Positions 20,851 to 28,814 of a stretch of 36,247 nt of DNA are shown piece after piece (within the stretch, counting starts at the first letter, position 1; every line of letters starts with the position of its first letter). The stretch comes from a virus, in IMG/VR virus record IMGVR_UViG_3300027971_000120, positions 1-36,247 of that record; one strand, 5' to 3'. The notes under the pieces were generated by a model. The model was not told where the DNA came from, did no database searches, and saw nothing but the letters and a program-made list of their open reading frames with translations. A program made the translations under genes and the position numbers.

Positions 20851-21503
20851 AGAATCTCCAGGGAGCTGAAGGTGTCTTCTGAGCCGAATTGACCTTTCAC
20901 AAACACGTTGAAGGCAACGCAGTATCTGTCGGCATCAGCCTGGCTCGGCTCTACTGAGTGAGTCAGGTGAGATGGAAACAGAACCAGCATTCCGTTCTTG
21001 GGCAGCACAGGCCACACGTCTGCGTTCAAGATGTCTCGTCTCTCAAACTCCCAGCCAAAGAAGGCGGGGAATAGGTTCATTTCTTTGTAGGGCTTGGAGA
21101 ACAAGATCGGACCGCTGTTCTCGTATGTCTCTACATAGTAGACACCGGAGATCAGTGAATTCTCGTGCGCATGAGCGTGAGAAAAGTCACCCTTCTGGTG
21201 TTTCATGACCCAAGAGTTGGTAATTTGGAACTGATACTTTCTCTTTAGGCCGAGAGCTTCGAATGCATACGCATTGATCTCTCGAAGGATGGAGCCCTTC
21301 AGATACTGCATGTCCGGGCCGTCCAGGATCCTGGTGTTGACGGAACTCCATCCGTTGTTGGCTTTAACGCGACGCATATCCGCCTGCTTAACGACCGCGA
21401 CAGATTGGCTGTCGGGTTGTCCCAGCTGCGAGATGAACAGCGGGGTGCTGAATAGTGGCGCCACCGATCTCTGTGGCTCAATTACTCCAGATTGATTTCC
21501 CAT
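20847..21503 (-). CDS. 2-oxoglutarate/Fe(II)-dependent oxygenase (phage type)
   Basis: 218 residues. The double-stranded beta-helix signature is visible: HAHAHENSLISGVYYV, with the first two iron ligands in the HxH-like start, VWPVLPKNGMLVLFPSHLTHSVEP with the distal His, and RYCVAFNVF with the Arg that binds 2-oxoglutarate. This matches the putative 2OG-Fe(II) oxygenase group common in cyanophages and other aquatic phages (TIGR02466 type, from memory). The substrate is unknown; a hydroxylation of a protein or nucleotide is usual. Ribosome site CAGGAGGAAAAATAAC. It overlaps the primase-helicase end by 22 bp. Confidence 0.8.
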   Translation of the reverse strand: MGNQSGVIEPQRSVAPLFSTPLFISQLGQPDSQSVAVVKQADMRRVKANNGWSSVNTRILDGPDMQYLKGSILREINAYAFEALGLKRKYQFQITNSWVMKHQKGDFSHAHAHENSLISGVYYVETYENSGPILFSKPYKEMNLFPAFFGWEFERRDILNADVWPVLPKNGMLVLFPSHLTHSVEPSQADADRYCVAFNVFVKGQFGSEDTFSSLEIL

Positions 21504-23599
21504 GTTATTTTTCCTCCTGATTTGCGCCGGATAACCTGCTCAGGTCGGATAGCCATAATTTTGGCCAATCTCTGACCCATGCGGTCCGGACTTGAAACGT
21601 AATGACGCGCGAGCTTTTCGAGTTCGGCATCATTAAGCATGTTGTTGAGTAGGTCGGTTGCAGAACCAACCCACTGTTTTGGGTTTTTCCCGTTCGCCGC
21701 GATTTTGTAATTGATGAGGTACTTATCGAGGAGTTCGGAGAAAGCGTGGTTAGGGTGGGTTGTTCTCGTATCTTCCAAAATGTCGGGGTGATGATAATTC
21801 GTTACGCCGAACCGGTTGGTGCCCTCCAGATGCGAACCCGGCGTCCAGTCCAGGAGCCAGCGGGCAAAGTTGGGCAACTCTCTGGCTAAGATCCGATCGA
21901 TCTCCTGGCGGGGAGGGAAGGGGAACTTCCGGTGCCTCGCCTTGAAGAGCATGATCTTGTCCAGGATTGAGGTGTCGGTGTAGGGGATCGCCCTCATCGA
22001 TTCGGGGTCATCATTCAGCGTGAAGATGATCCGCCCGATCCAGTTGATCGTCGTTGGATTCTCGCGCATCGCACGGTGGCGGTGCTGAGTGTTAGCGACG
22101 AACTTCTTGATCGAGTTGGTGAAGAGGAGATGCTTCTCGTAGCTGGTCGAAGCGACGGTATCGTCAATGTTGAGCACGCCGACTTCAAAGAGCTCGTTAT
22201 TGAACTGATCCCCACCACTGATGTGAGAGGAGGCATCGCAACCTCCACCCATAAGTGCCGCCACGATCTTGGTACCGATTAGGGTCTTCCCTTGCTCCAC
22301 TGGTCCCGCAATAAATACCGCTTGTCCCTGAGCTGGGGCCCCGGCGCTAGCTGTCGTATAGAACCGTTTCAGCCACGCCAGGAAGTACTGGAGACTGTCA
22401 GACGGATCAAAGAACTCGTCCAACAGACTCGCCGTCCAAGGGAAGTGCTCGCCCCACTCTCCCGGAGTGTTGCTTGGCGGCATCACCTTTACCCTGGAGG
22501 TGTTGAGGATGCATCGACTGCCAAACCGCACGAGCTCCTCATGGCTGTAGAGCACCGGGCCGGTGGCATCGACACGACGGTTTTCCCGAATGCGAAGCAT
22601 AGCTTCGTCGGTCTCCGACATATCTCCTCGGGCATCGCTGGTGAGACTTAAACCAAACAAGCCTGCAATATCCTTGCGAGCTGTCTCTGAGGGTGCGTCT
22701 CTCCAACTGCCTTCCATATCGCGGCGCCAATACTTACTTCCGTCGTACCAGTACGAACCCAAAGGTCCGCCCAGACGAGTGTTGTTAAATTCATCGACCC
22801 AATCCGCACCCAAGATATCTGCCCACGGATAAAACGCCCGATCCTGCGAGAATGAAACCATCCCGGTTGCCGTAACGATACAAGCCGACGGATTGTTGGA
22901 ATCCGGAGACCAGAAAGCGTTACAACGTCCGTTGATGTCCAGAGACCCACGGAGTCGACCGGGGAACAGGCTTTCCACCCGCTCTTTGATCTTATCTATA
23001 GGGATCTCGGTATCTCCTTCACCCCGGTAGCGGTGAGAGGCGTCAAAGGCTGAAGCTAGAAGGGCACAGAGGGTATCAAACTTAACTCGGTTATCGCTGA
23101 CCTCGGTGGCTGGAGGATTCCAGGCGTAGTACTGTTCTGGCTTACGGATGTTGTCATCCAGTCCAGGGAACAGCTTACGGACATTGAGTTCCTTCATCAG
23201 ACGAGTGATGAAGGGATCAAATATCCCAGGTGCGATGGCTACGGGTTTCTCAAACAGCCAGATAACTCTTACCCCACCACTAATTGTTCGGTGGGCGTAG
23301 GCGGGTTTCATCCCGGCTTTTGAGCGACGAGTAAGACCTTCAAGCATTTCCTCGGCCGTAATTTGAGCGTCGTAGTCTGCTACAAGGGCGTGCATCTTGA
23401 CCGCCTGGTTCTCACGGGAGACTCGGAGGTTGGGCGCACGACCCTCAAAGCCGGACACAAACAGCCAGTCCGTCGAGGGGTTGGTAGACCAGGAGGAAAA
23501 CTCCTCCTTGGTCATGTTGGGTAGTTGGGTTGTATGAAGCCAGGCGTCGACTGGAGTGACCTCCAGGGAAGCCAGGTTCTTCAGGGCGTAAAGACTCAT
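21482..23599 (-). CDS. Primase-helicase (AEP-like N-terminus, SF3-type ATPase C-terminus)
   Basis: 705 residues. Residues about 70-80 hold an hhhDhD motif (ALVADYDAQI, Asp75 and Asp77), and RTISGGVRVIWLFEKP follows, as in archaeo-eukaryotic-type primases. The C-terminal half is an SF3-like ATPase: Walker A GPVEQGKT with Lys438, Walker B VLNIDDT with Asp479/Asp480, then GRIIFTLNDDPESMRAIP, a sensor-type segment. Such proteins prime and unwind the phage DNA for the polymerase. The gene lies at the end of the replication operon, downstream of the polymerase and a small ORF, with the 2OG oxygenase behind it. Confidence 0.85.
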   Translation of the reverse strand: MSLYALKNLASLEVTPVDAWLHTTQLPNMTKEEFSSWSTNPSTDWLFVSGFEGRAPNLRVSRENQAVKMHALVADYDAQITAEEMLEGLTRRSKAGMKPAYAHRTISGGVRVIWLFEKPVAIAPGIFDPFITRLMKELNVRKLFPGLDDNIRKPEQYYAWNPPATEVSDNRVKFDTLCALLASAFDASHRYRGEGDTEIPIDKIKERVESLFPGRLRGSLDINGRCNAFWSPDSNNPSACIVTATGMVSFSQDRAFYPWADILGADWVDEFNNTRLGGPLGSYWYDGSKYWRRDMEGSWRDAPSETARKDIAGLFGLSLTSDARGDMSETDEAMLRIRENRRVDATGPVLYSHEELVRFGSRCILNTSRVKVMPPSNTPGEWGEHFPWTASLLDEFFDPSDSLQYFLAWLKRFYTTASAGAPAQGQAVFIAGPVEQGKTLIGTKIVAALMGGGCDASSHISGGDQFNNELFEVGVLNIDDTVASTSYEKHLLFTNSIKKFVANTQHRHRAMRENPTTINWIGRIIFTLNDDPESMRAIPYTDTSILDKIMLFKARHRKFPFPPRQEIDRILARELPNFARWLLDWTPGSHLEGTNRFGVTNYHHPDILEDTRTTHPNHAFSELLDKYLINYKIAANGKNPKQWVGSATDLLNNMLNDAELEKLARHYVSSPDRMGQRLAKIMAIRPEQVIRRKSGGKITWEINLE

Positions 23600-23603
23600 G
23601 ACC

Positions 23604-23780
23604 TTACTCCCCGCGGCTTTTAAAGAATATGGTTTCGATTCGGACTATGGACCCGTCCGGCCATCTCCTGACAATATCATGCCAGTAATCGGCCTCGACT
23701 TGTGCATCCAATTTGCTCCGGTGCGTCCTATCGGACACTCTTGAACCGTCTCTCAACACTATATACCTCGCGTTATCCAT
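23604..23780 (-). CDS. Hypothetical 58-residue protein
   Basis: MDNARYIVLRDGSRVSDRTH then AEADYWHDIVRRWPDGSIVRI-type sequence. ATG 23780 follows ATAGGAG, so translation is credible. The gene fills the gap between polymerase and primase-helicase. The D-G-S-R-V-S and RWPDGS segments resemble a small phage family of unknown function. Confidence 0.65.
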   Translation of the reverse strand: MDNARYIVLRDGSRVSDRTHRSKLDAQVEADYWHDIVRRWPDGSIVRIETIFFKSRGE

Positions 23781-23791
23781 TTTATTTACTC

Positions 23792-25552
23792 CTATTTAAC
23801 GTATCTGTTGGTTTCCACGGCCTCGGCTGCGACCGGGCAGCCTTGTAACCAGTCCGGGGTTACCGACATCAACATTTCCACATCTTTTGGTTTCACATCC
23901 TTGTCGACCTCCACAACGGCTTCGTCGTGAACGTGAAGGACAAGGGGTAGGCCAGCCTTTTCGAGTCGTAGGATGCATTCGGCCATGACATCCCGGGCTG
24001 TTGCCTGAACGGTGTTATTACATAAGTTACCACCGTAGAAATTAACGTGAGGACCACCCATGATGGTCTGAGCTGTGTATCCAGCGTATCCGCTTGCGAG
24101 GTTTTGTGTGCGGATGTTTCGGTATCTGAGGCTTCTCCAGGAGGGAAGCTCGATCTCGTATTGTCCGTCTGCTTTGGATTGTTTGTAAGCCGTCTCTAAC
24201 TTCTTCCAGAAATTGACGACGTGATGATTTTTAGACCGATATGTTCTAACAATGTTTGCCGCTTGAGCTTCATCGATCTCCAGGCCGTATGCTGTGTTGG
24301 CCATGTAGGCGAATTTCTTGGCTCCTGCGCCGTACCCAAGACCCAGCACCATTGCCTTGGCAAGCTGGTACATGGCTGTATTGGTTTTCTTTAGTGTTCC
24401 TTTTTCTCCGCTCCAGAGGTTGGACGAGATAGCAAAGGCTTCGTAGATGCCGTATCCGTTACGGACTGCTTCTAGAAGAGTTGTGTTCCCGGAAAGCCAG
24501 GCCAGAACCCTGGGTTCAATCTGGGAAAGATCGCAAACGATGAACTTCTTGCCTGGGCGAGGAATAATGCAGCCTCGCATATCGACGCCGAAATGGGGTT
24601 CCCTAGGCAGATTCTGGACGTTAAAGCGGCTATCTCCACTAAACCGACCCGTATGTGCCCCAAAGAACTTCATGCCGTAAGACGCCGTCATATCTGGACG
24701 CACACGAGAATCGAGCACCTTCATCTTGACCAAGTAGGAATTGGATTTTCTCCAATCCCGCATGGCGGCAACAAAGGGGACCTTGTCACCGTATTTCTTT
24801 TCCCACACCGCACACTCCTCGGAATCTTCTGAAAGGGAATCAGGCCAGGGGATGCCTTGGTTGATACACTCGGCCCTGAAATTCTTGATGGAGAGAACAA
24901 CGCCATCTCCTTTATCCATCCAGGGAAGCTTCTGTTCCGCTTCCCACTTGATTTTATCGAGCTTCTTGATTCCTTCTTTAACTAGGGGCTGATCAATCGC
25001 AAAACCCTTCCACGCCATCTCAATCGTATGCTTGGATAACTTGCGCTCGATTTCCGGCATCTCCGATCCGTACTTCTTGTAGAGCTCTAAACAACTCACA
25101 GAATCTGCTAAAGCGTATTGTGTCATCTCTTCCGCGAACTCAGTATTGACGACATCAGACCACTTCTTGCCCTTCATCTTTTTACGAGGATCCTTCGAAA
25201 TCTCCTTAGCAAGGAGGTTCGTGCAGGCGCCTTCCAGATCCCTTGGAGAGCCAAGGTAAGCCGCAAGATTGGCAGTGCAGAAGAAATCCGCGGGCTTCGA
25301 CTTGATTCGGTCACCAAGAGCCTCAACACACGCTCCGTCGAAGCTGTAGTTGTGCGCAATCCACCGGCAGCCGTCGATCTTATCCCAAGGAGCTTTGTCC
25401 ACGGGACCGCAATACGGCTCAATACCGTCACCAACCATCGACACCATGTAGATCTCCCCACGCGGATCGCGTAGGTAGTGCCACTGGCCGAGCGTCTTAA
25501 TGCTCAGCTCGTTGTCGTAGTAGGATTCGAAATCGATGGCAATGTTTCGCAT
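23792..25552 (-). CDS. Family A DNA polymerase with 3'-5' exonuclease domain
   Basis: 586 residues. The exonuclease motifs are complete: Asp7/Glu9 (DFES), Asn68...Asp72 (HNYSFD) and Tyr146...Asp150 (YALAD). Polymerase parts follow: HTGRFSG with NVQNLP (300-315), motif A DLSQIEPR (Asp341), motif B KAMVLGLGYG (Lys399) and motif C HVHDEAV (His542, Asp543). Leu403 aligns with E. coli Pol I Phe762; Leu there has been linked in virome surveys to temperate or slower-replicating phages. The polymerase replicates the phage genome with the primase-helicase. The start is set by the exonuclease motif; it overlaps the preceding gene by 49 bp with a weak ribosome site. Confidence 0.92.
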   Translation of the reverse strand: MRNIAIDFESYYDNELSIKTLGQWHYLRDPRGEIYMVSMVGDGIEPYCGPVDKAPWDKIDGCRWIAHNYSFDGACVEALGDRIKSKPADFFCTANLAAYLGSPRDLEGACTNLLAKEISKDPRKKMKGKKWSDVVNTEFAEEMTQYALADSVSCLELYKKYGSEMPEIERKLSKHTIEMAWKGFAIDQPLVKEGIKKLDKIKWEAEQKLPWMDKGDGVVLSIKNFRAECINQGIPWPDSLSEDSEECAVWEKKYGDKVPFVAAMRDWRKSNSYLVKMKVLDSRVRPDMTASYGMKFFGAHTGRFSGDSRFNVQNLPREPHFGVDMRGCIIPRPGKKFIVCDLSQIEPRVLAWLSGNTTLLEAVRNGYGIYEAFAISSNLWSGEKGTLKKTNTAMYQLAKAMVLGLGYGAGAKKFAYMANTAYGLEIDEAQAANIVRTYRSKNHHVVNFWKKLETAYKQSKADGQYEIELPSWRSLRYRNIRTQNLASGYAGYTAQTIMGGPHVNFYGGNLCNNTVQATARDVMAECILRLEKAGLPLVLHVHDEAVVEVDKDVKPKDVEMLMSVTPDWLQGCPVAAEAVETNRYVK

Positions 25553-25740
25553 TCGGCTTGGATTTCTTCTTTGGGTTCCTTGAGGGTTTCGAGATATAGG
25601 TCAAGCATCCGGCAGGTGAGGCCCTTGAGTTCCTCAGCCACCGTCTTTTCGACCGGTTGTGCATCCATGTGATCAGTGTGAACTTCAAACTTGAGTTCAC
25701 CCTCGACCGCTGAGATGCGTACTCTTACGTCTACGCTCAT
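25504..25740 (-). CDS. Hypothetical small acidic protein
   Basis: 78 residues, ribosome site AAAGGAAACTCAGA. Strand-rich N-terminus (VDVRVRISAVEGELKFEVH), then an acidic helical part with a Cys, and a Thr-rich end. It overlaps the polymerase start by 49 bp. No family recognised. Confidence 0.6.
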   Translation of the reverse strand: MSVDVRVRISAVEGELKFEVHTDHMDAQPVEKTVAEELKGLTCRMLDLYLETLKEPKEEIQAECETLPSISNPTTTTS

Positions 25741-25865
25741 TCTGAGTTTCCTTTCGTTGTGTGAGTTGTGGTGCTTACGCTTTCAATCGCAGCACCGAAG
25801 GTGTAATTCACGGTTGTGGTTGTACCCTGGGTAGTTGCTTCGGTAGTTGGGTAAAGGTCTTTCAT
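25737..25865 (-). CDS. Possible 42-residue Thr-rich peptide
   Basis: MKDLYPTTEATTQGTTTT... from ATG 25865, about one third Thr, with a 4-bp ATGA overlap with the next gene, which supports translation. The ribosome site is weak (GGAAT), so the start could be different. Confidence 0.45.
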   Translation of the reverse strand: MKDLYPTTEATTQGTTTTVNYTFGAAIESVSTTTHTTKGNSE

Positions 25866-25885
25866 AAATGGGAATTCCAGTTGGA

Positions 25886-26140
25886 TCACGGATGCTTGTC
25901 TTTGGTAGCACCTACAAACCCGGCACGGCGGGCTTGCTCGATGAGAGTCCGTATCTCGTCTTTAAGACGACGGTTCTCTGTTGATAGGGATTCGTTCTCC
26001 TCGCGCATTTGCCGGAGACCGAGCTCGAGTATTTGTTCTGATGTTCTCATAAAGATTGGGTTAAAGACGTCGGCTACTTCTTCTCCAATTTCGATTTCTC
26101 GATTTGGAGCTTCATTCGCTGTATTTCTAATTTCGTCCAT
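25886..26140 (-). CDS. Hypothetical coiled-coil protein
   Basis: 84 residues. The N-terminal part is acidic. The centre (ILELGLRQMREENESLSTEN then RRLKDEIRTLIEQAR) has the heptad pattern of a coiled coil, so it may oligomerise or act as an adaptor. Function unknown. Confidence 0.6.
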   Translation of the reverse strand: MDEIRNTANEAPNREIEIGEEVADVFNPIFMRTSEQILELGLRQMREENESLSTENRRLKDEIRTLIEQARRAGFVGATKDKHP

Positions 26141-26188
26141 ATGGGATATCCGTGATTGTTTCTTTCGTTTAGTTCAGGCACGTCGACG

Positions 26189-26386
26189 TTAAACGCCGAC
26201 GGCTGTTCTCTCGTCTTTGGCTTCATATAAGAATTTTGCAGCAGACTTTATGGCGTTCCGATGTTGCTCTTTGTCTACCGCAAAGATGATCGCTTCTACC
26301 TGATCATGTGGGCAGTAGATGTCGGTAAACCCAAACCAGCGTTGCGCTAGTTTTATAAAAAAAGCCATCAGTAGCGTATTAATCAT
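26189..26386 (-). CDS. Hypothetical protein
   Basis: 65 residues. A hydrophobic N-terminus (INTLLMAFFIKLAQRWFGF) may be membrane-associated; the rest has DIYCPHDQVEAIIFAVDK and a helical basic end. It overlaps the upstream gene by 8 bp. No family recognised. Confidence 0.55.
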   Translation of the reverse strand: MINTLLMAFFIKLAQRWFGFTDIYCPHDQVEAIIFAVDKEQHRNAIKSAAKFLYEAKDERTAVGV

Positions 26387-26636
26387 TGCGCCTCCGCTTT
26401 TTGTTTTTATCTAGATCCTGAATTGTTTCTGCCAGCATCTTTTTGAACGCGATGCTGAAGAAATCGTCCTTTGTGGCGTCCTTTTTCCCGAAATAGACGA
26501 ATTCGTTATATACATTGTCTTCCATCTGAAGATCGATCTCAACGGTGTCAGCTTCCCTCACATCCAACACCTTGATCTGACCGATATCTTTGCCTGTTCT
26601 CTTGTTGTAAATCCGCGCTTTCCCTTTGGCTTTCAT
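26379..26636 (-). CDS. Hypothetical basic protein
   Basis: 85 residues: a basic start (MKAKGKARIYNKRTGKDIG), a strand-rich IKVLDVREADTVEIDLQM, then a helical segment and a Lys/Arg-rich end (DKNKKRRRND). Overlaps the gene upstream by 4 bp. Possibly nucleic-acid binding by composition only. Confidence 0.55.
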   Translation of the reverse strand: MKAKGKARIYNKRTGKDIGQIKVLDVREADTVEIDLQMEDNVYNEFVYFGKKDATKDDFFSIAFKKMLAETIQDLDKNKKRRRND

Positions 26637-26992
26637 TTTTTCTGACCCTTTCTTATTTTATAAAGAACCATCGCTGCCCTGCATAAAGCTCTTTGCAGGT
26701 GTCCGGCGACGCCCTCTTTGTCCTCTTTTTTATTCCCGTCCAACATCATCATTGCGGTGGCCATATGGCTCACTGCTCGATCCGCAGAATATCGGATCGA
26801 ATCCCGGGTAAACCATTGCCCGGGACCTGATTTTGTTGAACCTGTTTTTGATTTCCCGCCCCGTGTCATCACATGAACGATCTCTTTGGACGCATTCATG
26901 GCGATTTCGTCGGGAAGGGGATAGGAACTTGGCTGTTTCAAAAGCACAGAGGTTATGCGCTGTTTACAGATCTCCTGTAACACCATGGCCAA
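26633..26992 (-). CDS. Hypothetical helical protein
   Basis: 119 residues, mostly helical: LQEICKQRITSVLLKQPSS, then RYSADRAVSHMATAMMMLDG and GVAGHLQRALCRAAMVLYKI. The repeated helix-with-His pattern is somewhat like small metal-dependent or MazG-like folds, but the key acidic motifs are not seen. Between the replication genes and a set of small genes. Confidence 0.55.
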   Translation of the reverse strand: MAMVLQEICKQRITSVLLKQPSSYPLPDEIAMNASKEIVHVMTRGGKSKTGSTKSGPGQWFTRDSIRYSADRAVSHMATAMMMLDGNKKEDKEGVAGHLQRALCRAAMVLYKIRKGQKK

Positions 26993-27003
26993 ACTCCAAT
27001 TCT

Positions 27004-27717
27004 TTAGATCAACCCGTCAAACCACGCGGTGGTTTCTGGGGTGTTCTTGCCGACCAAACGGAACACTGGCGTGAACCAGCTGCCCATCGTGTTGGAGCGA
27101 AGTTGAGTTACCAACTCGTACTTGCCACCGGAGAGTTTCTCGCGGAGAGCCGTGGTGGCTTCCGTGATCAACTGCTTACCAGCGTTGTTGTAGGCGCTCT
27201 TGGCTAGGATCATCTGCGCCAAGGCGTAGTGGGCTCCTTCTTTCTCAAAGGCGAACAGGGGATGTGCGCCTTCGGGGCTTTGGACCGCCATCGTGAGGAT
27301 CAGGATAGGATCGTAGATATCCATATCACCCTCGGTGATGTCGGTGGTGCCGCCTGCAGTACGCACGTCGGCTGCCGTGTTAAAGATTTTCGGACGTTCT
27401 TCCGTGCCGTAGGGAATCCTCTGCATGTACTTTTTTGCCATGCGGATGATCGTCAATTTGGCAGGAGACTTCTGGTTTCCAACGGATACCTCTTTCCGGA
27501 AGACGATGCTGCCGGGAGGGAAGTCGTTGGAGAGTTCGCCAGTCTTGTTGGCGATGTTGAGCCGGGGGATTTGGAAGTCGGAGACGTTAAATTCTCCCTC
27601 CATGCCGGCGTTGGTGGTCAAGGTGAGGGGCTGTTCGACAACCTCCGTCAGTGCCTTGCTCGATTCGGTTACTGTTTCTATTTTTGCTTTTTGTTCTTTA
27701 GGGAACGTAGTTTTCAT
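27004..27717 (-). CDS. Putative single-stranded DNA-binding protein
   Basis: 237 residues. After a polar N-terminus the middle is strand-rich (FQIPRLNIANK, GSIVFRKEVSVGN, PAKLTIIRMAKKYMQRIPYG), with LILTMAVQSPEGAHPLFAF and a C-terminal GKYELVTQLRSNTMGSWFTPVF. No catalytic motif is present. Proteins of this size and type often sit between a Cas4-like nuclease and the polymerase in phage replication modules and are believed to bind ssDNA. It overlaps the nuclease stop by 4 bp. The assignment rests on context and fold impression. Confidence 0.45.
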   Translation of the reverse strand: MKTTFPKEQKAKIETVTESSKALTEVVEQPLTLTTNAGMEGEFNVSDFQIPRLNIANKTGELSNDFPPGSIVFRKEVSVGNQKSPAKLTIIRMAKKYMQRIPYGTEERPKIFNTAADVRTAGGTTDITEGDMDIYDPILILTMAVQSPEGAHPLFAFEKEGAHYALAQMILAKSAYNNAGKQLITEATTALREKLSGGKYELVTQLRSNTMGSWFTPVFRLVGKNTPETTAWFDGLI

Positions 27718-28814
27718 TGTTTATCTTTTATCTTTCTTAGTTGGTAGGACTCGCTTCCTCGCGTCAGGGCGTTCGCTTCGGTAAGTTTGTCCTCAAGTTT
27801 GTCGCGCTCTTCTTGTTTTGTGCCCCGAGGAGCCTTGCTGGCGACTTGATCAGCTAGCTCCTTGAAGTTGACTGTGACGGCTTCCATAAAGTCAGCCGTC
27901 GAAATCTTATCTTTGACCAATTCAAATGCCTTGTTGGCATCTGTAATCTTTCTTGCCCCCTGAACGGCCGTAAGACCGTATCCGGGGATTTCATTTCCTT
28001 CCTTTGCGTACTCCACGTTGTGTTTACGTACGGAACCGCACCAAGCTTCCAGCACCGGTACAAGGCGTTGCGCCTGCGAACGCTTGTCGGGGGTGGCGAG
28101 CTGGCTTGGGTGAAAGAGATCGGGAAGTTGAGCGTCGTGAGCCAGGTCGTAGGACTTGGCTAAGGAGAGGGACATAGCCTGGACGGCGTCGCAGGTCGCA
28201 ATACGGGAGCAATAGATGCACTGGTCGCCGGGGCGGGCCATATCCGGGGTATTATTCCGAGCCCGCTCGATGATGCCCTTGATTCTGGCGTTCATCTTGG
28301 GGAGATCCCCATCTCTGGTGAATGAAGCCGAGTCCACGTAATCCAAGCGGGGCTGTAGAATGTGGAGCTTGAGATTCTTTACGTACGGATACTTCTTAAA
28401 TACGCCGATTGCATACGCCCACATCTGCGGGTTGGTCTCTGCCGGGTCAACTGGGTTAAAACCAAACTTAAAATCAAACATCGCAGCCTCATCCGCACAA
28501 ATGAAAAAGCGATCGACGTAACCCCATTGGTCAAACACGTCGAGCTTCTGCTCGGACAAGTCCATGAATTTAGAATTCTTTTCCGTGTACTCAGCTTTTG
28601 CCGCTTCGACGAATGAAAGACATTTGTGGACGAGAGCTTTTTCAGTGGAGTCGAGACCTTCCATTTCGCCGGTCTCGCACGCTTTGTGCATCGCAGTTCC
28701 ACGGAGAGTTACCGGATGAACTTCACCAGAATTGTCTTTTTGATAACAGGGACAGAGCTCAAAGTACTTGAGGCTGCTCGGTGAGTAGCTAGCGTGATTG
28801 TCAGTAGTACTCAT
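27714..28814 (-). CDS. PD-(D/E)XK nuclease with Fe-S cysteines (Cas4/DUF2800-like)
   Basis: 366 residues. The nuclease core shows GTAMHKACE (His43), GYVDRFF (Asp101), MFDFKFG (Asp114-x-Lys116) and NPQMWAYA (Gln130), the order of RecB/Cas4-type nucleases. Four cysteines (Cys21, Cys199, Cys202, Cys208: CIYCSRIATC) match the C...Cx2Cx5C pattern of a [4Fe-4S] cluster. The family resembles the phage DUF2800 type and is expected to process DNA ends in recombination. A long charged C-terminal helical extension follows. Start and stop overlap neighbours by 4 bp. Confidence 0.8.
   Translation of the reverse strand: MSTTDNHASYSPSSLKYFELCPCYQKDNSGEVHPVTLRGTAMHKACETGEMEGLDSTEKALVHKCLSFVEAAKAEYTEKNSKFMDLSEQKLDVFDQWGYVDRFFICADEAAMFDFKFGFNPVDPAETNPQMWAYAIGVFKKYPYVKNLKLHILQPRLDYVDSASFTRDGDLPKMNARIKGIIERARNNTPDMARPGDQCIYCSRIATCDAVQAMSLSLAKSYDLAHDAQLPDLFHPSQLATPDKRSQAQRLVPVLEAWCGSVRKHNVEYAKEGNEIPGYGLTAVQGARKITDANKAFELVKDKISTADFMEAVTVNFKELADQVASKAPRGTKQEERDKLEDKLTEANALTRGSESYQLRKIKDKQ

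Noticed and set aside
25761-26192. 143-residue ORF on the + strand
   Set aside because: Overlaps minus-strand small genes; Ser/Arg/Cys-rich shadow composition with no ribosome site.
27229-27747. 172-residue ORF on the + strand
   Set aside because: Shadow of the minus-strand putative ssDNA-binding gene; Cys/Phe-rich random-looking product.
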